From NCBI GenBank assembly GCA_031772625.1, contig CM062814.1, forward strand, positions 363,479,750-363,543,749: DNA of 64,000 nucleotides, given 5' to 3'. How positions within the stretch are numbered: the first letter of the stretch is position 1; the number at the start of each line of letters is the position of its first letter. Of the stretch, positions 22,636 through 34,519 are shown in pieces. The stretch comes from Pinus tabuliformis. Taxonomy: Eukaryota > Streptophyta > Pinopsida > Pinales > Pinaceae. The notes beneath the pieces are model-generated. The model did not search any database, was not told where the DNA came from, and saw only the letters and a program-made list of their open reading frames with translations. A program made the position numbers and the translations under genes.

Positions 22636-23086
22636 TGTTAGGATATTCCGACACATAGGAACTTGTTAAGTATAACTTGGTCTAGTCTAGAGTTAGGTAA
22701 AATGTGTTTCTTTACTGTGTTCTTTTTAAAATTACAATCTGACGATCACAATATGTTCTAGACATGAAGTGATCCAACAATTCATTCTATCCTCTGTATT
22801 ACCGACACTTGATTTGTGGCTTAACACCCGATTGGTCCAATATTTCTATTTAAAGAGCATGGAGGGTCATCTGTAGGGTTACTGTTCATGAGAGAAACTT
22901 ATGTAAATTTTATTTCTTTTACATTAATAAATTTTTTGAAGTGGCCATGTTAGCTCAGGCTGTGGACTATTTCCCTCTTTAAGGGTTTTAACCACATCAA
23001 GGATACTGGTGTATTGATCTGTGACCTGTTTGTGAGGAGTGTCCTTTGGTGTTCTATCTGAGGAACTTAACCTATAAATTCCTACA
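22636..23086 (+). repeat. 5' LTR of the copia element
   Basis: Starts TGTTAGGATATTCC and ends AATTCCTACA, aligned along its whole length with 28,045-28,493. A TATTTAAAGAGC near 22,850 is a plausible TATA region and is kept in both copies. Confidence 0.92.
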
Positions 23087-23098
23087 TGGTATCAAAGC
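23087..23098 (+). promoter_or_regulatory. Primer-binding site (initiator tRNA-Met type)
   Basis: TGGTATCAAAGC follows the LTR with no spacer. It differs by one base from TGGTATCAGAGC, the usual complement of plant initiator methionine tRNA. Confidence 0.85.
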
Positions 23099-23889
23099 TA
23101 TTTGAGGGCCACATCCATTGGTGATCCAAATCTGAAGCTGGTACAATTGCATCTCACTTTCGTTTCCTAGATCTATTGTTTCTGACTGCTTTTGGGATGA
23201 GAGGACTACTCTATTGTGTTAGGAGCATATTTTCACGTGAGGAACCCATTTTGTTTCACGTGAAAAGGTTTCCAGTAGGCCTAGCTATGTCATTTTTAAG
23301 ATCTGGAGGTATACAATCTTTATTTGGAGTTTTAGATTCTCTTTGTTTATTTTAGATTATTTAGCTCTCAATTTTTTATTACCGGATCTATACCTTTCAT
23401 TTCTACGTATTCTCTTTGCCCTTTGACTCTCTGCAACTTGGGAAAATTACAAATAGAAAGGAAGGATTTTTCTCATCCATATGCTCTTTTTCTCCGTGGC
23501 TTCGTGTGATCTCGGAAAATCAGAAACATTGAGTAAAATATTTAGTTTCTAGTGAAAGCTAACTTCAAGTCACAAGGTTTGGTTTTTTTATATGTCTATG
23601 TTGGGCTATATGGTTTTTTGTTTTGTAGGAAAAATAAGATTTTTCATGTAAGCACACACCCCAAAGCTTTAGAGACAAAAAAAAACCCTTCCTCTTTTCC
23701 CATAACATTATCATTCACTTTCGCACATTCACACACTTCGTTAGCATCTTCAACAACTTTTCTTCAAAAATCCATAACTTCATCCAAAAGTCGTTTTTAG
23801 AGCCGTTTTTTTTTTAATCGACCTAATTTCTTTAGATCTTTCCATTGGAACACTTAGTTTCAAGATCTACAGCTTAATTTTCTGTTAAA

Positions 23890-24730
23890 ATGGAAAGTCC
23901 ATGCCAAGTTATTCTTGACAACACTAACTACTTCCAATGGTGGTCCTACATTGTGGATTTACTTAGAAGTAAAGGTCTTTACAAAATAGCCTCAGGCCAA
24001 GAAACTAAGCCTAAATATGAAGATAAGGCAGCCAAATGGGAATCTAGGCAAGATCAAGCACATGTGTTGATAGGGATGTCTATTTCTCCAAACCTTAGAT
24101 TCCATATCATAGAACTTGATACCCCTAATAAAGCAATGAAGCAACTCAATAAATTTTTTGGAGTTAAAAATGAAATTAGAGCCCATCAACTCAAAAGTGA
24201 GTTGCTTACGTTGGACCCCAATAATTTTTCTTCCATTGAAGATTTTTTTTCCAAGTTCAAGACCCTTAGACTTCTCTTGGAAGGTGTTAAGGTTAAGAAA
24301 GGAAAAGGTAGCCTTATCTATTCCATTCTTACTAAGTTGGGACCAGCCTACTTTTTGTTTTTCTCCACCTTCCATTCTACTAGAGAAGCCTTTATTTCTC
24401 AAGGACAAGACTACAAGTCCCACTCTTTTGACGATGTTTGTGATTCTTTAATAAGAGAACAAGAACAAATCTTACATCTTGGTCTTCTTAATCTTGGAAA
24501 CTCTTCTAAGAAAGCCTTATCCACCCAACAACGACCAAATTAAAAGAATCCTAAGAAGTGGTATCCTAAAAAGAATGGTCCTAAACCAGACAAGGGTCCT
24601 AAGAAATTTCAATCTCAAAATGAAAAATCAATTCAACAAAATGATAAGGCAAATAAAAACAAAGGGAAGAAGACTGATAGACATTGCAACCTATGTAATC
24701 TAGATGGCTACTTAGAATCGTAATGCTTTA
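23890..24730 (+). pseudogene. Copia gag fossil
   Basis: Gag region with the copia-type opening (NYFQWW, then LLRSKGLYKI), the UBN2-like helical part (QAHVLIGMSISP, MKQLNKFFG, LKSELLTL, FKTLRLLLEG) and, at its far end, a basic tail with zinc-knuckle remains (HCNLCNLDG) near 24,690. It would have formed the particle shell. Fossil, part of the broken element. Confidence 0.85.
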
Positions 24731-24879
24731 AGAATATGGAAGCCTTGGAAGCAACAATGAAGAAGCATAACATCTATTTGGAGCACTCTTCAACTTCAAT
24801 TTCATATGTAGGAATATCACTTTCTGCATGTGGTTGTCAAGTATCTTGGTCTGGTTATGCACTAAATGTATCTTCTTCT

Positions 24880-25960
24880 TCTCATTCTCATGAGTGGCTG
24901 ATTGATTTTGGAGCTTCTTATCACATGGCCAAAAACAAAGCCATGTTTTCTTCCTTAAATGATTGTAACACCAAAAATATATATGTTGGTGATGATAGAG
25001 ATCTTAGTGTTGTAGGGACTGGAATTGTTCATCTAGACAATGGTTAATTTAATGATGTATTATGTGTTCCAACCTTTTCCTATGGCTTTCTATGTGTATA
25101 TCAAATAACTCATTTAAGTGAAGGTAAAACTGTTGAATTTTCACCTCACAATGTTGTAATTAAGTACATAGGATATCCTAGACAGATTTTAGCTACTAGC
25201 ATTGCTGATGATTCTACAAGGTTGTATAATTTTAACAACTTTAGGCCATCAACCCTTCTCTCGGTATTTTTTGGTCATAATGATGAAGTGAGCAAACTTT
25301 GGCATGCACGATTTGGTCACTTAAAGTATCACTCCCTTCAAAATATATGTAAAGAAAATATGGTGACAAGTCTTCTTATGGTATCTTGCAGAGATGGTGT
25401 TTGTTCCAAATGTGTACTCGGAAAACATCATAGAGATAGTTTTGAAAAATGTGCCTTTTGGTATGCCTCAGCCCCTTTACAGCTTGTGCATATTGATTTA
25501 TGTGGTCCGCTTCTAGTTGTTTCATTCTCTGGCTACAAGTATTTCTTAACTTTCGTTGATGATTTCTCCAGACACACTTGGGTATACTTCTTAAAACTCA
25601 AGAATGAAGTATTTTAAATTTTCTTGGCCTTTAAGGCCTTTGTTGAGAAACAGTCTGGACATCAAATTATTAACCTAAGATCTGATAATGAAGGAGAATA
25701 TGTTAACAACAGATTCGTCAACTTTTGCACCGAGCATGGAATTCAAATGAAACATATTGTTCCATATACTCCACAATAAAATGGTGTACCTAAAAGGAAG
25801 AATTGCACCTTAAAGGAAATGGCTAATTGTATGCTTCAATCTAAAGGACTTACTCTTAATTTTTGGGTAGAAGCAATTAATTGTGCAAATTACATAGTAA
25901 ATCATACTCATACTAAGTTTTTAAAGAATATCACTCCAGAAGAAGCATGGAGCTCAATTA
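24880..25960 (+). pseudogene. Copia protease and integrase fossil
   Basis: Protease phrase WLIDFGASYHM near 24,895, then the copia integrase: LWHARFGHLKYHSL (HHCC zinc region) near 25,300, CSKCVLGKHHR, then the core start VHIDLCGPL and FVDDFSRHTWVYFLK near 25,490-25,600, and EMANCMLQSKGL with FWVEAINCANYIVN near 25,820. Fossil. Confidence 0.85.
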
Positions 25961-26469
25961 AACCAAATGTAAATCACTTTCGTGTTTTTGGAAGTGAAGC
26001 ATGGGCCCATATTCTAGATGAGAAACATAAAGCTTTAGAACCTAAGAGTGAAAAATGTATTTTTTTTGGATATTGTGAAGATGTCAAAGGATATAGACTT
26101 CTTTCACCTGAATCCAAAAATGCTTTCATTAGAAGAGATGTAAAGTTTGTTGAAAATATATGGGCCTACAAGCCTAGTTCGGTAGATGTGCCACCTCTCT
26201 CGATCCCTTCTACTTCTGAAAATATTTCTTCTTCAGATGATGAAAACGAGGATGACAATCCCCCCCCACCTTCTCAGGATCGTCCTTCAGCTCCTCAACT
26301 TCCAAAATGGGTCTGTGCTACTCGGGATGTAGTAGGCTCTCTTGTAGTTGATCCTACAGATCAGCGACGTACACATTCTCAGTTTGACAGAGTCTCTTCT
26401 TTACTGGCTCAAGCTTTAGCAAATTATATTCTGACACCTTTGCAGAAGCTTCAAGCCATCCAGATTGGG

Positions 26470-27910
26470 ACACTACTATGAATGAATAATATCGTTCATT
26501 ATTGGAAAATGATACATGGGTTCTTGTCCCTCTTCCAAAGGGAAGTAAACTTGTTAGATGTAAATGGGTTTATAGAACCAAGTTTGGACCAGATGGAAAA
26601 GTCGATAAGCATAAAGCTCATATTTTTTCTAAGGGATTTTCACAAGTTGAAGGCATTGACTATACTGAAACCTTCTCTTATGTTTCCAAAATGAACTCTA
26701 TCTTCCTTTTTCTTTCCCTTGTTTCCTCTTTCAAATGGGAAGTCCATTAGATGGATGTTAAATCTTCTTTTTTGCATGGGGACTTGCATGAAGAAATCTA
26801 TATGGAACAACCTCCTGGCTTTATACAAATAGACTCTAGCCTTATATGTCAGCTTAAGAAATCCCTTAGGGTCTCAAGAAAGCCCCTCTGGCTTGGTATC
26901 CCAAAATGGATAGCTTTCTTTTAGATATTGGCTTTTCCAGATGTCAGTCTAACAATACTATCTACACCAAGAAAGTGCGTAAGTCTCTTATCATTCTTGT
27001 TCTCTATGTTGATGTGCTTATCCTTACTGGTAGTGATCCCAACCTCATAAACCATGTGAAGTCCAACCTTAAAAGGAAGTTTGAAATGACAGACTTAGGA
27101 CACTTGCATTATTTTCTTGGTCTTCAAGTCTTGCAATCCAAGTAAGTTATTTCCATTTTCTAGTCCAAGTATGCTTGTGATATTCTATGCCACTGTCACA
27201 TGGAAGACTGTAAGACAACCCCTTCTCCCTTTCATTGTAGAGCCAAACTTTCAGTCACTTTTACCTCCCCTAAAGTTTATGCTACCTTATACTGTCATCT
27301 TGTAGGAAAACTTTTGTATTTGACCCATACTCGTCCTGACCTTCCTTTGTTGTTGGCCTTATTGCTCAGTTTATGCAAAACCCACATGAAAGTTATTGGA
27401 AAGAAGCCAAAAGAATACTTCATTATGTTCGAGGTATAGTTCAGTTTGGGATTCATTACACTGCAGAAGAATCTCTTCTACTGGTTGGTCTCACTGATTC
27501 ATTTTGGGGTAGTGACCCCGATGATCGGAAGTCTACTGCGGGTTATGTCTTCACTCTTGGTTCTGGACCTATTACATGGGATTGAAAGAAACAATGTTCC
27601 ATTTATCTTTCTTTAGAACAATTAGAGTATCATGGAGCCATAGAAGCTAATATGGAGGCCCTGTGGCTTCGTCAGATCCTATCAGAGTTAGGCTTTCAGC
27701 AGTAGCATCCAGCTAAACTTTGTTGTGATAATCAAAGTGTCATTCAACTATGCAAAGATACAATCCAACATTAGCACAACAATCATATTGAGCTACACAT
27801 ACACTTCATTAGCAAGCTCATTCATGACTATTTTCTTGAAGTGCAATATTGTTCAATAGATGATCAAGTTGCAGACATCTTTACAAAGGCTCTCTCAGAG
27901 CTGAAGTTTA
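26470..27910 (+). pseudogene. Copia reverse transcriptase and RNase H fossil
   Basis: Copia RT phrases NDTWVLVPLPKGSKLV and CKWVYRTKFGPDG, then GFSQVEGIDYTETF, near 26,500-26,680; the active-site region LYVDVLILTGSD near 27,000; LGHLHYFLGLQV near 27,095; RNase H phrases LTDSFWGSDPDDRKSTAGYVF near 27,490-27,550 and ADIFTKALSELKF near 27,870. Fossil, broken. Confidence 0.85.
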
Positions 27911-28044
27911 CTAAAATTCGATTTATGGTTAGAGTTCAGGAAGTTGTCACCAAGGGGGGATAGGCTCTAATGCCTCCTTCCTTCTCTTATTGTGTCATAT
28001 TTGTACATCCTTCAATCCTATCCCAAGTTGTTCATAAGGGGAGA

Positions 28045-28493
28045 TGTTAGGATATTCCAACACATTGGTAATACTTAAGTATAACATGATCTAGTGTAGA
28101 GTTAGGTAAAGTGTGTTTCTTTAATATGTAATTTTTTAACTTACCATTTGACGGTCACAATATGTTCTAGACATGAAGTGATCTGACGGTTCATTCTCTT
28201 CTCGATATTACCGACACTTGATCCAAGGCTTAAAACCCGATTGGTCCACGATTTCTATTTAAAGAGCATGGAGGGTCATTTTTAGGGTGACCATTCATGA
28301 GAGAAGATTATGTAAATTTTCTTTCTTTACATTAATATTTTTCCTGAAGTGGCCACGTTGTCTCAGGCCGTCGACTATTTCCCTCTTTGAGGGTTTTAAC
28401 TATGTCAAGAATACTGGTGTATTGATCTATGATTATTTGTGAGCGGTTTCCTTTAGTGTTTTATCTGAGGAACTTACCATGTAAATTCCTGCA
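28045..28493 (+). repeat. 3' LTR of the copia element
   Basis: Starts TGTTAGGATATTCC and ends AATTCCTGCA. It is followed by GAAAC, the partner of GAAAT at 22,631-22,635. Confidence 0.92.
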
Positions 28494-29746
28494 GAAACTA
28501 CGTTGCTTCCCCCCACATTGCTGATATGAGCTCCTAGGTTTTGTTCCTTTGCTGCTCCCTGATCAATGCTACCACACTATCTTGTGTTCACACTGTGTGA
28601 GTGTACCTCGACATGGCTCTACATTCTATTGTTGCATCTGACTTGGTCTATGCTACTGCATTAACCATGGGAATGTTTTCCTCATAGTTTCTCCATATTG
28701 ATAATGAATTGTCAGTCCACCTGCTCACACAAACCAGGTAGAAGCCTCTCTATGAGAAACTCTCACGTCACTAAGGCTCTCCATTCTTATTCATGGTTTC
28801 ATAGTACTTAGACATGGATTCACTTTGGACCATTTTCCTTTTTTCCTTATCTTGGATTTTTCTGTTGATCCATATATCCACTTAACCCACTCAGACGTTC
28901 ATTAGAGCACAGGAATATCTTGTCTCACCTTAAGGCAAACCCAACAGTCTTTCTTGAATATTGTAGTCCTTACCCTTGACCAAACGATCTCTAACAGCCG
29001 CCATTTACTTCTGAGACCAACTCCTATACCTTTGTATTTAATCTCGCAAATACCAACCCATACACCTTTAACTCTCTGTACTGCCTTATTGAAGCTTTTA
29101 CACAACAACGAAATTTCAGAGCCCAAACATCTTGTAACTCTATTAAGAAGATGTTATGATATTACAATATTCAGATTGGCCTTTAGCCCCTTCTTCTTAG
29201 CTCCTTATCTCATATCCATCATAGGACCGCTAACTATGACGATTAGTATAGCACTTACGTGCTAAGTCCTTTAGCATCCTATGGGGGGCCTTTCTCCTCG
29301 TGTTATTGCTCTACAACCTTGGTTTTTTTGGCTCTATGACCAAGCACCAAGCAACATCAGAAGCTTCACATATCATAACTTTTCTCAAAAATTCATTGAA
29401 AGCGAAGTTCTGAGATCTCTAAATTTTGATATGCTCCACAATACATAGGTGCTTAGCCTTAATTTATGCCATTGGCTCTATTAGTTTCCTCGACCAAGCA
29501 CTAGCCAGATATCGGAGCCCCTCTTATCGAAACTTTTTCAATAACCAACTGCTATAAAGTTCTGATATCCTCAACCCTTCAATCTCCAACTTTCGATATG
29601 ATGTCATCACTACCATGTGGTGACTCCTTGGATGTGACACGTGTCGCTCGGTTATGGCCCATTATGCCCCACATAAATGCCAAAAATGTTTGCCACGTGC
29701 CCTTCCATACAACCACATCATGCTGATGTCAACTTCGACTTGTCCC

Positions 29747-29845
29747 TTATCAAAGCCAACCAGATGTTGCCATGTGTCCTTATCAGAGCCAATCATATGC
29801 TACCACATGTCCTTATAATAGCCAAATATGCCACCATGTGTCCTA
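29747..29845. repeat. 33-bp minisatellite, three copies
   Basis: Units start TTATCA(A/G)AGCCAA at 29,747 and 29,780 and TTATAATAGCCAA at 29,813, and each ends near (C/T)CA(C/T)(A/G)TGTCC. The spacing is exactly 33 bp twice. The copies differ at several positions. Confidence 0.8.
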
Positions 29846-30039
29846 CTAGAAGAGAGAGAAATGGACCTGCGAACCTTTGGTTTTCCGATGAAATCCTTTG
29901 TTAATTCTTTATCGGCATCCCTGGCAGCTTTTAATGCTATCAAAACTTTTAAAAATATAAAAAAAAATTAAATGTTTGGACTTTCAAAATTTATGATCCT
30001 CTAACTTTTGATGTTCTGATCTCCTCTGAGCTTTGACGC

Positions 30040-30250
30040 TACCTGCTCCAATGTATTGGAGCTTTGACATTACGATCGTCAATAATATGATGCAGCAATA
30101 ATGCGACCGTCGATATCTGTGACCTTCGATATGTGATCACTGATATCTCTAGATATCTGATGTTGCAATCGTTGATATCTCCGGTCCTTCGATATGCGAT
30201 CTCTGATATTCAAGATCACCGATCATTGATATACTGATATTCCTTCTCGT
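30040..30250. repeat. GATATC/TGATAT-rich patch
   Basis: GATAT or its variants occurs more than ten times in about 200 bp, often as TGATATCTC or TCGATATG, along with several ATCACTGATA-like phrases. Unit length is not constant (about 20-30 bp). Confidence 0.5.
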
Positions 30251-32149
30251 ATAAGGCTTCAAATCCCTGAACTTCAATACGCCATAACATTTGAACAAGG
30301 AACCCATTTTTCGACTTATGCATATAACTGGAAATCTCTTCGAAAGCACTTTCCAATGGAGAGGGTCCAATGTAGGCTTTGAGCCCATTTGCTACCTCTA
30401 ATATGGATCCAAACTCTATGCCATTCTTCTACTCCTTGACTCTCTAGACAACTGAACTCACAACCACCAAGGTGATCCTCTACATGAAGCCTGTAGCTAT
30501 GATCAACTTCCATTTGGTCCATCATTTCAATCATCATTTTTTGGATTATTCAGTAAGCCTACTAATATGATGATTCTCTACAAGAAGCCTACAGTTACCA
30601 TGAGGTTCCTCTTGGGCCATCACTGCCAACATTTACTGCAAAAAGCATCCAATCTATGCCGGTTGACATCAATGCCAACACTCTTGCTAGTAGTTAGGCA
30701 ATGCTCCTACCAGTGGTTAGGTAGTTCCAACTTCCCAAAAAATCTCCCCAACATGAATGTTGAAATCAATTCCAACACACTTGAAGATGCCTTCACTAGG
30801 CAACTAACCATCTAGACAATTCCAACTGTCCAACAATTCCCCCCTTTAGCATTGATGGCAACACTCCATCCTTCTCTTCATGTGATGGCCAAACCTCATG
30901 CTACTTCAACGCATCTAATTGCTTGAGATATCAATGGTTTTCTTTCTTATTGAGAGGCCATCATAGCTTCTCGACAAATTCTCTCCCCCTTTGACATCAA
31001 TGGCAAGGGGCTACAAGATTCCTTTTTCTCCCCATTCCATCACTTGGTTATGAAGGCCACAGTCTAGCTATTGAGACGTGCGTTGTGCCTTGTGGAATAT
31101 CTCTTCCAGGTCTATCATTGTTGCTACTCCATAAACTGGGCATATGTGATATGCTACCCCTGAACATATACTGCCTCTGATTTGAATGCCTCCAGTTTTG
31201 GACACCTTATTTCTATTAGATGAGCACTCTCTCCGCTAATGCATATTTTCTATCAAAAATATTGATATGCATTAAACTACTTATGATATTGTTGTTTCTA
31301 CAAATACTCATTAATGATGATGCATTTCTTCTTGGAATTCAGTGTTTCTACTGCTTTCAAGACTGTTCTTACTTTATTTCAACATCTCCACTTCTCCCCT
31401 TGAGATCATATGCTTACAATAGTGACTGCTTCATAGCTAATACCAATTGCACCAAAAGAAATGATAGAAATGGTACAATGTACTAGGAAAACTCTAATAT
31501 TGCTTTTCTACAAAATAAATGTCCATTTGCACACAGGATTACTTAACATGAGCTCAACACAACCAATTGACATAGTCATAACAATTAAGGGTTAAGGGAG
31601 ATGAAAAAAATACACCAATTGTGTTTCATGAACACAAGACTGTTATGCATAATCAAACTTGCAACATAAATTAAATAAGAGTATTTCACCATATATGAAA
31701 ACCTTTCATTTGCTCAACAGTCTTCCTTTATGAGGCTACCAATTGTTTCTTGCTACTTCTTATCAAAACGGTTCCCCCTAAGCCAATTCTCTTCGATCTC
31801 CTACAAATTATTTCTTGCCTCTACATGGAGATTGATCCTATGGACTTGACTTGACTGTGAGCTTCCTATCATTCCACACTTCCATTACAACCCCTCTTCT
31901 TCCCACAACATAAGATATTTTTGTGCACTTTTCATGTTGGCTGCACACCTCCTTTTCAATGCTGATACATTGAAATTAAACCATTTAATTCTTATAATCA
32001 GCAAGAAAACAAAACCATACCCTCAAAATCAGGTGCACCTTTTTTTTTATTCTTTTCAGCTTTCTGCATCAGACTTATTCGGCCTCCCTTCAGGCCATTC
32101 TCTTCCTGCACTAAAGAGAAACCTAGGATTTGATTATGCTAAGTAGATC

Positions 32150-32810
32150 ATCCTCCTTCTCCCCCTAAACATTCAAAGGTCGAGTCCTAACATAAGAATT
32201 ACCATATTGCTTCTTCTTTACCCATATTTGGGCTTCTTTTCGGCTACAAAAGGATAGAGAAAACTCCCCTTTCACCTCCTCTTTCTTCACCTAAATCCAC
32301 TTGGAGCCTTTCTACCTTATAGATGGGTCTGTTACAAGAGTAGGAGGGTCATTCTTTTGATTTATTCCTCCTATATTCACCTTTCTTTGTTGACATAGAG
32401 TATTGAAGACAAATGTGTATCTCTCAACTCCATTATTTTTCCTTGTCCTCAAATCCCAACCTGTTGCATTCACATGCATATGCTGAGAATAATTCCATTT
32501 CTTCTCATTTATGTAGCTAACTCTCTTGTGCTAGATATTTCCATAGTTGTAGCATTCAACATGGCTTAAGAATGGGGCAAAGGAGTTACTCCTTTTGACA
32601 ACATTCTTTTGAAAATTCCTATTATGACTAACATGCCTTCTCCTTTCCTATTTATCATTTCCTAGGTTTCTGCTTCCCAACGCATCTTGTTTCCTTGCAT
32701 GCCATCTACAGTATATGGATTTATGTCCAAAATTATTGCAAGAAAAACAATGCCCATAAAAAGGCTTTTGATGACAGAGGTTACCTTTTCTTTGAAGGCT
32801 TTGTCTTTGA
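32150..32810 (-). pseudogene. Retroelement gag fossil with zinc knuckles
   Basis: On the minus strand, near 32,755-32,710, CFSCNNFGHKSIYC is a canonical CCHC zinc knuckle. It is followed by a basic HARKQ region and then by a second knuckle-like stretch (SHVECYNYGNI, near 32,570). Paired knuckles with a phrase like NSFAPFLSHVECYNYG are typical of copia gag proteins. The rest of the element was not recognised. It is a broken fossil, and the CACTA-like end at 32,881 lies just beyond it. Confidence 0.6.
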
Positions 32811-32880
32811 GAAGGAAGAGTCCTCTTCTAGCTCTTCATGTTCCTTCTGTGAAAAATTACATTGTTTCCATGCATTATTT

Positions 32881-33330
32881 CACTAGTACAAAATGGATAA
32901 TTAGTTACTAAAAAAAAAAAACTAAAATTTTCATATAGACGACCATTTTGCAGTCGGTGACCAATAGTAGCTAATTCACAGTATCTTATAGCGTGACCAA
33001 CTTTTAGTCATTTTTAGCTTAGTCATTAATTGCTTTCTTCAATTTTACCATCTAATAGTATATTTATTCATAAATTTGGTCATTAAATTTTCATTGGTTT
33101 AGTCATTAATTGTCGCAATTAATGACCAAATATACAACAAAATATATTACTATATGAATCCTCGAGAGAACCAATTAATGGCCAAAGAAATATGACCAAA
33201 ATGTTGGTTGTGATATAAGATACTATAAATTAGCTACTAATAGTCATATATGTGCAAATTTTAGTCATCATTTGAAACCAATTAATGACCACAGAAATAT
33301 GCCTAAATGTTGGTCATGCTGTAAGATACT
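32881..33330. mobile_element. CACTA-like transposon end with subterminal repeats
   Basis: Starts with CACTAGTACAAAA, the form of many plant CACTA termini. Within the next 450 bp the motif TTAGTCATTAAT / ATTAATGACCAAA or a close variant occurs about ten times in both orientations, as CACTA subterminal repeats do. One pair forms a hairpin (33,102-33,126). A block of about 105 bp (from about 33,169) is tandemly duplicated. The second copy is split by a gypsy element and resumes at 41,863. The opposite end was not established. One candidate is CTATAGTG at about 50,334-50,341, whose flanking three bases do not match. No transposase was found. Confidence 0.45.
33102..33126. repeat. Perfect 11-bp hairpin in CACTA subterminal region
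   Basis: GTCATTAATTG, loop TCG, CAATTAATGAC. It is two copies of the subterminal motif facing each other. Confidence 0.85.
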
Positions 33331-34233
33331 CGTTGGCTTGTTGGGGCCTAACCCAGGTTTAGAGTTGATTAGCCAAACAAATCCCTATACTACTACTGCT
33401 TTCAGCAACAGTCCATGGAGCGTGGACCGAGGTCTCACCCGATGTAGTATGGGAGGGTGTTAGAACCAGGTTTCCGTACCCTTGAGATGTCTAAGAGGTA
33501 TGACTGGTTCTCTGTTTATTCCTGCACATAGGTTTCTTTGCGCACTTTCCATTCCTCGCGGCTTGATACACTGCCTTCATGCATCCCTAACCAGGGGCTC
33601 TACCGTGCTCTACGCTATTACCCAAGATATTACTTATCTTCCAGTGTTAATTAATTACCTTTGCCTACTTGAATGTCTTAAGTTATAACTACCAATACAA
33701 AACATCATACACGATCATGTAGTAAATAAACAATATACTTGTAAATTATATCCAATCATGCATTAAACCAGGAAAATATACACAGAATTATAGGAAAACT
33801 TCTCTTTATTAATTCTCCCAATGCTTACAGAATCGACTTGTCCTACACACTCACCTGCAGAGGTCCACACACTCAGTTGTGGACTTCTAGGCCTCTACGC
33901 ACTCACCTACAAAGCCTTCTCCTACTCTACGACCCACAAACACACTTTACACTTCGACTCAAACACTTAGATTTCTCATGCTTTTCTTCTATTCATTTCT
34001 TATTTATATTTTTCGCTTAGAGCCTATCTCTATTTATACAATCCCATGGCCCACAGACCATGGGTAGGTGTATCCAGCCGACGTTACATTACAAAAATTA
34101 GGGTGGACAACCCTATGACTCTATTATACTTTCGCACCCTGCACTTTCCATTTGCAGAGCTTTTACAAAAAGATTCAGTCAAAACTTGGGCTTTAAGCCA
34201 AAAACATGCCTTGGGGGGATTCCATGCCCAAGA
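33331..34233 (-). repeat. 3' LTR of the 33-42 kb gypsy element
   Basis: Aligned with 40,953-41,857 along its length. It starts GTTGGCTTGTTGGGGCC on the plus strand and ends near GATTCCATGCCCAA. Phrases such as TTAGCCAAACAAATCCC, ACCCTTGAGATGTCT and CTTATCTTCCAGTGTTAATT are shared exactly. Confidence 0.92.
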
Positions 34234-34519
34234 GGCCCCAAACACAAACATCATGACTCACCCTCGAGTCACTCTATTGGCGCGAAGATATCTTCTTGGA
34301 GTCCTTCCAACTGTTCTTGAACTGCGGCCAGGTTAGTAGTGCACTCAGCTGCTGCTTGCTGGATTTGTTGTACGCGTTGTTACGAGACAGTGGTGTCGGA
34401 AGTGCTTATCTGCATCTGTGCCTATATCCCCAGCATTTTTTTATAGTCTTGCACCTTTGTCCGTATCCTTGGAGCACGAAGACTATGCTTCTGTCATCTA
34501 GTCAGATAGTCGAGCCACC

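Larger units (their letters stand above)
22636..28493 (+). mobile_element. Old broken Ty1/copia element
   Basis: A 5.86-kb LTR retrotransposon with both LTRs (451 and 449 bp), a TGGTATCAAAGC primer-binding site directly after the 5' LTR, a purine-rich AAGGGGAGA just before the 3' LTR, and a near-matching 5-bp target duplication (GAAAT / GAAAC). Gene order gag, protease, integrase, reverse transcriptase, RNase H is that of copia. The LTRs differ at very roughly one position in seven or eight, so insertion is old. The coding region is broken at about ten or more places. Confidence 0.92.
28499..32149. other. Non-coding stretch after the copia element
   Basis: No supported gene. It appears to be the other half of the repeat interrupted by the copia insertion. 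It contains a 33-bp minisatellite (29,747-29,845), a GATATC-rich patch (about 30,040-30,250) and, at 30,450-30,600, a loose duplication of TGAT-CTCTACA(T/A)GAAGCCT. The phrase 'TTTAGCATTGATGGCAAC' near 30,845 and TTTGACATCAATGGCAAGGGG near 30,990 are purine/pyrimidine-rich and resemble polypurine-tract surroundings, but no LTR was found. Confidence 0.4.

Noticed and set aside
23992-24423. 143-codon minus-strand frame in the copia gag region
   Set aside because: Antisense shadow of gag, with no motif of its own.
29747-29845. CRISPR-like array
   Set aside because: Head-to-tail 33-bp units without spacers, in plant DNA. It is a minisatellite.
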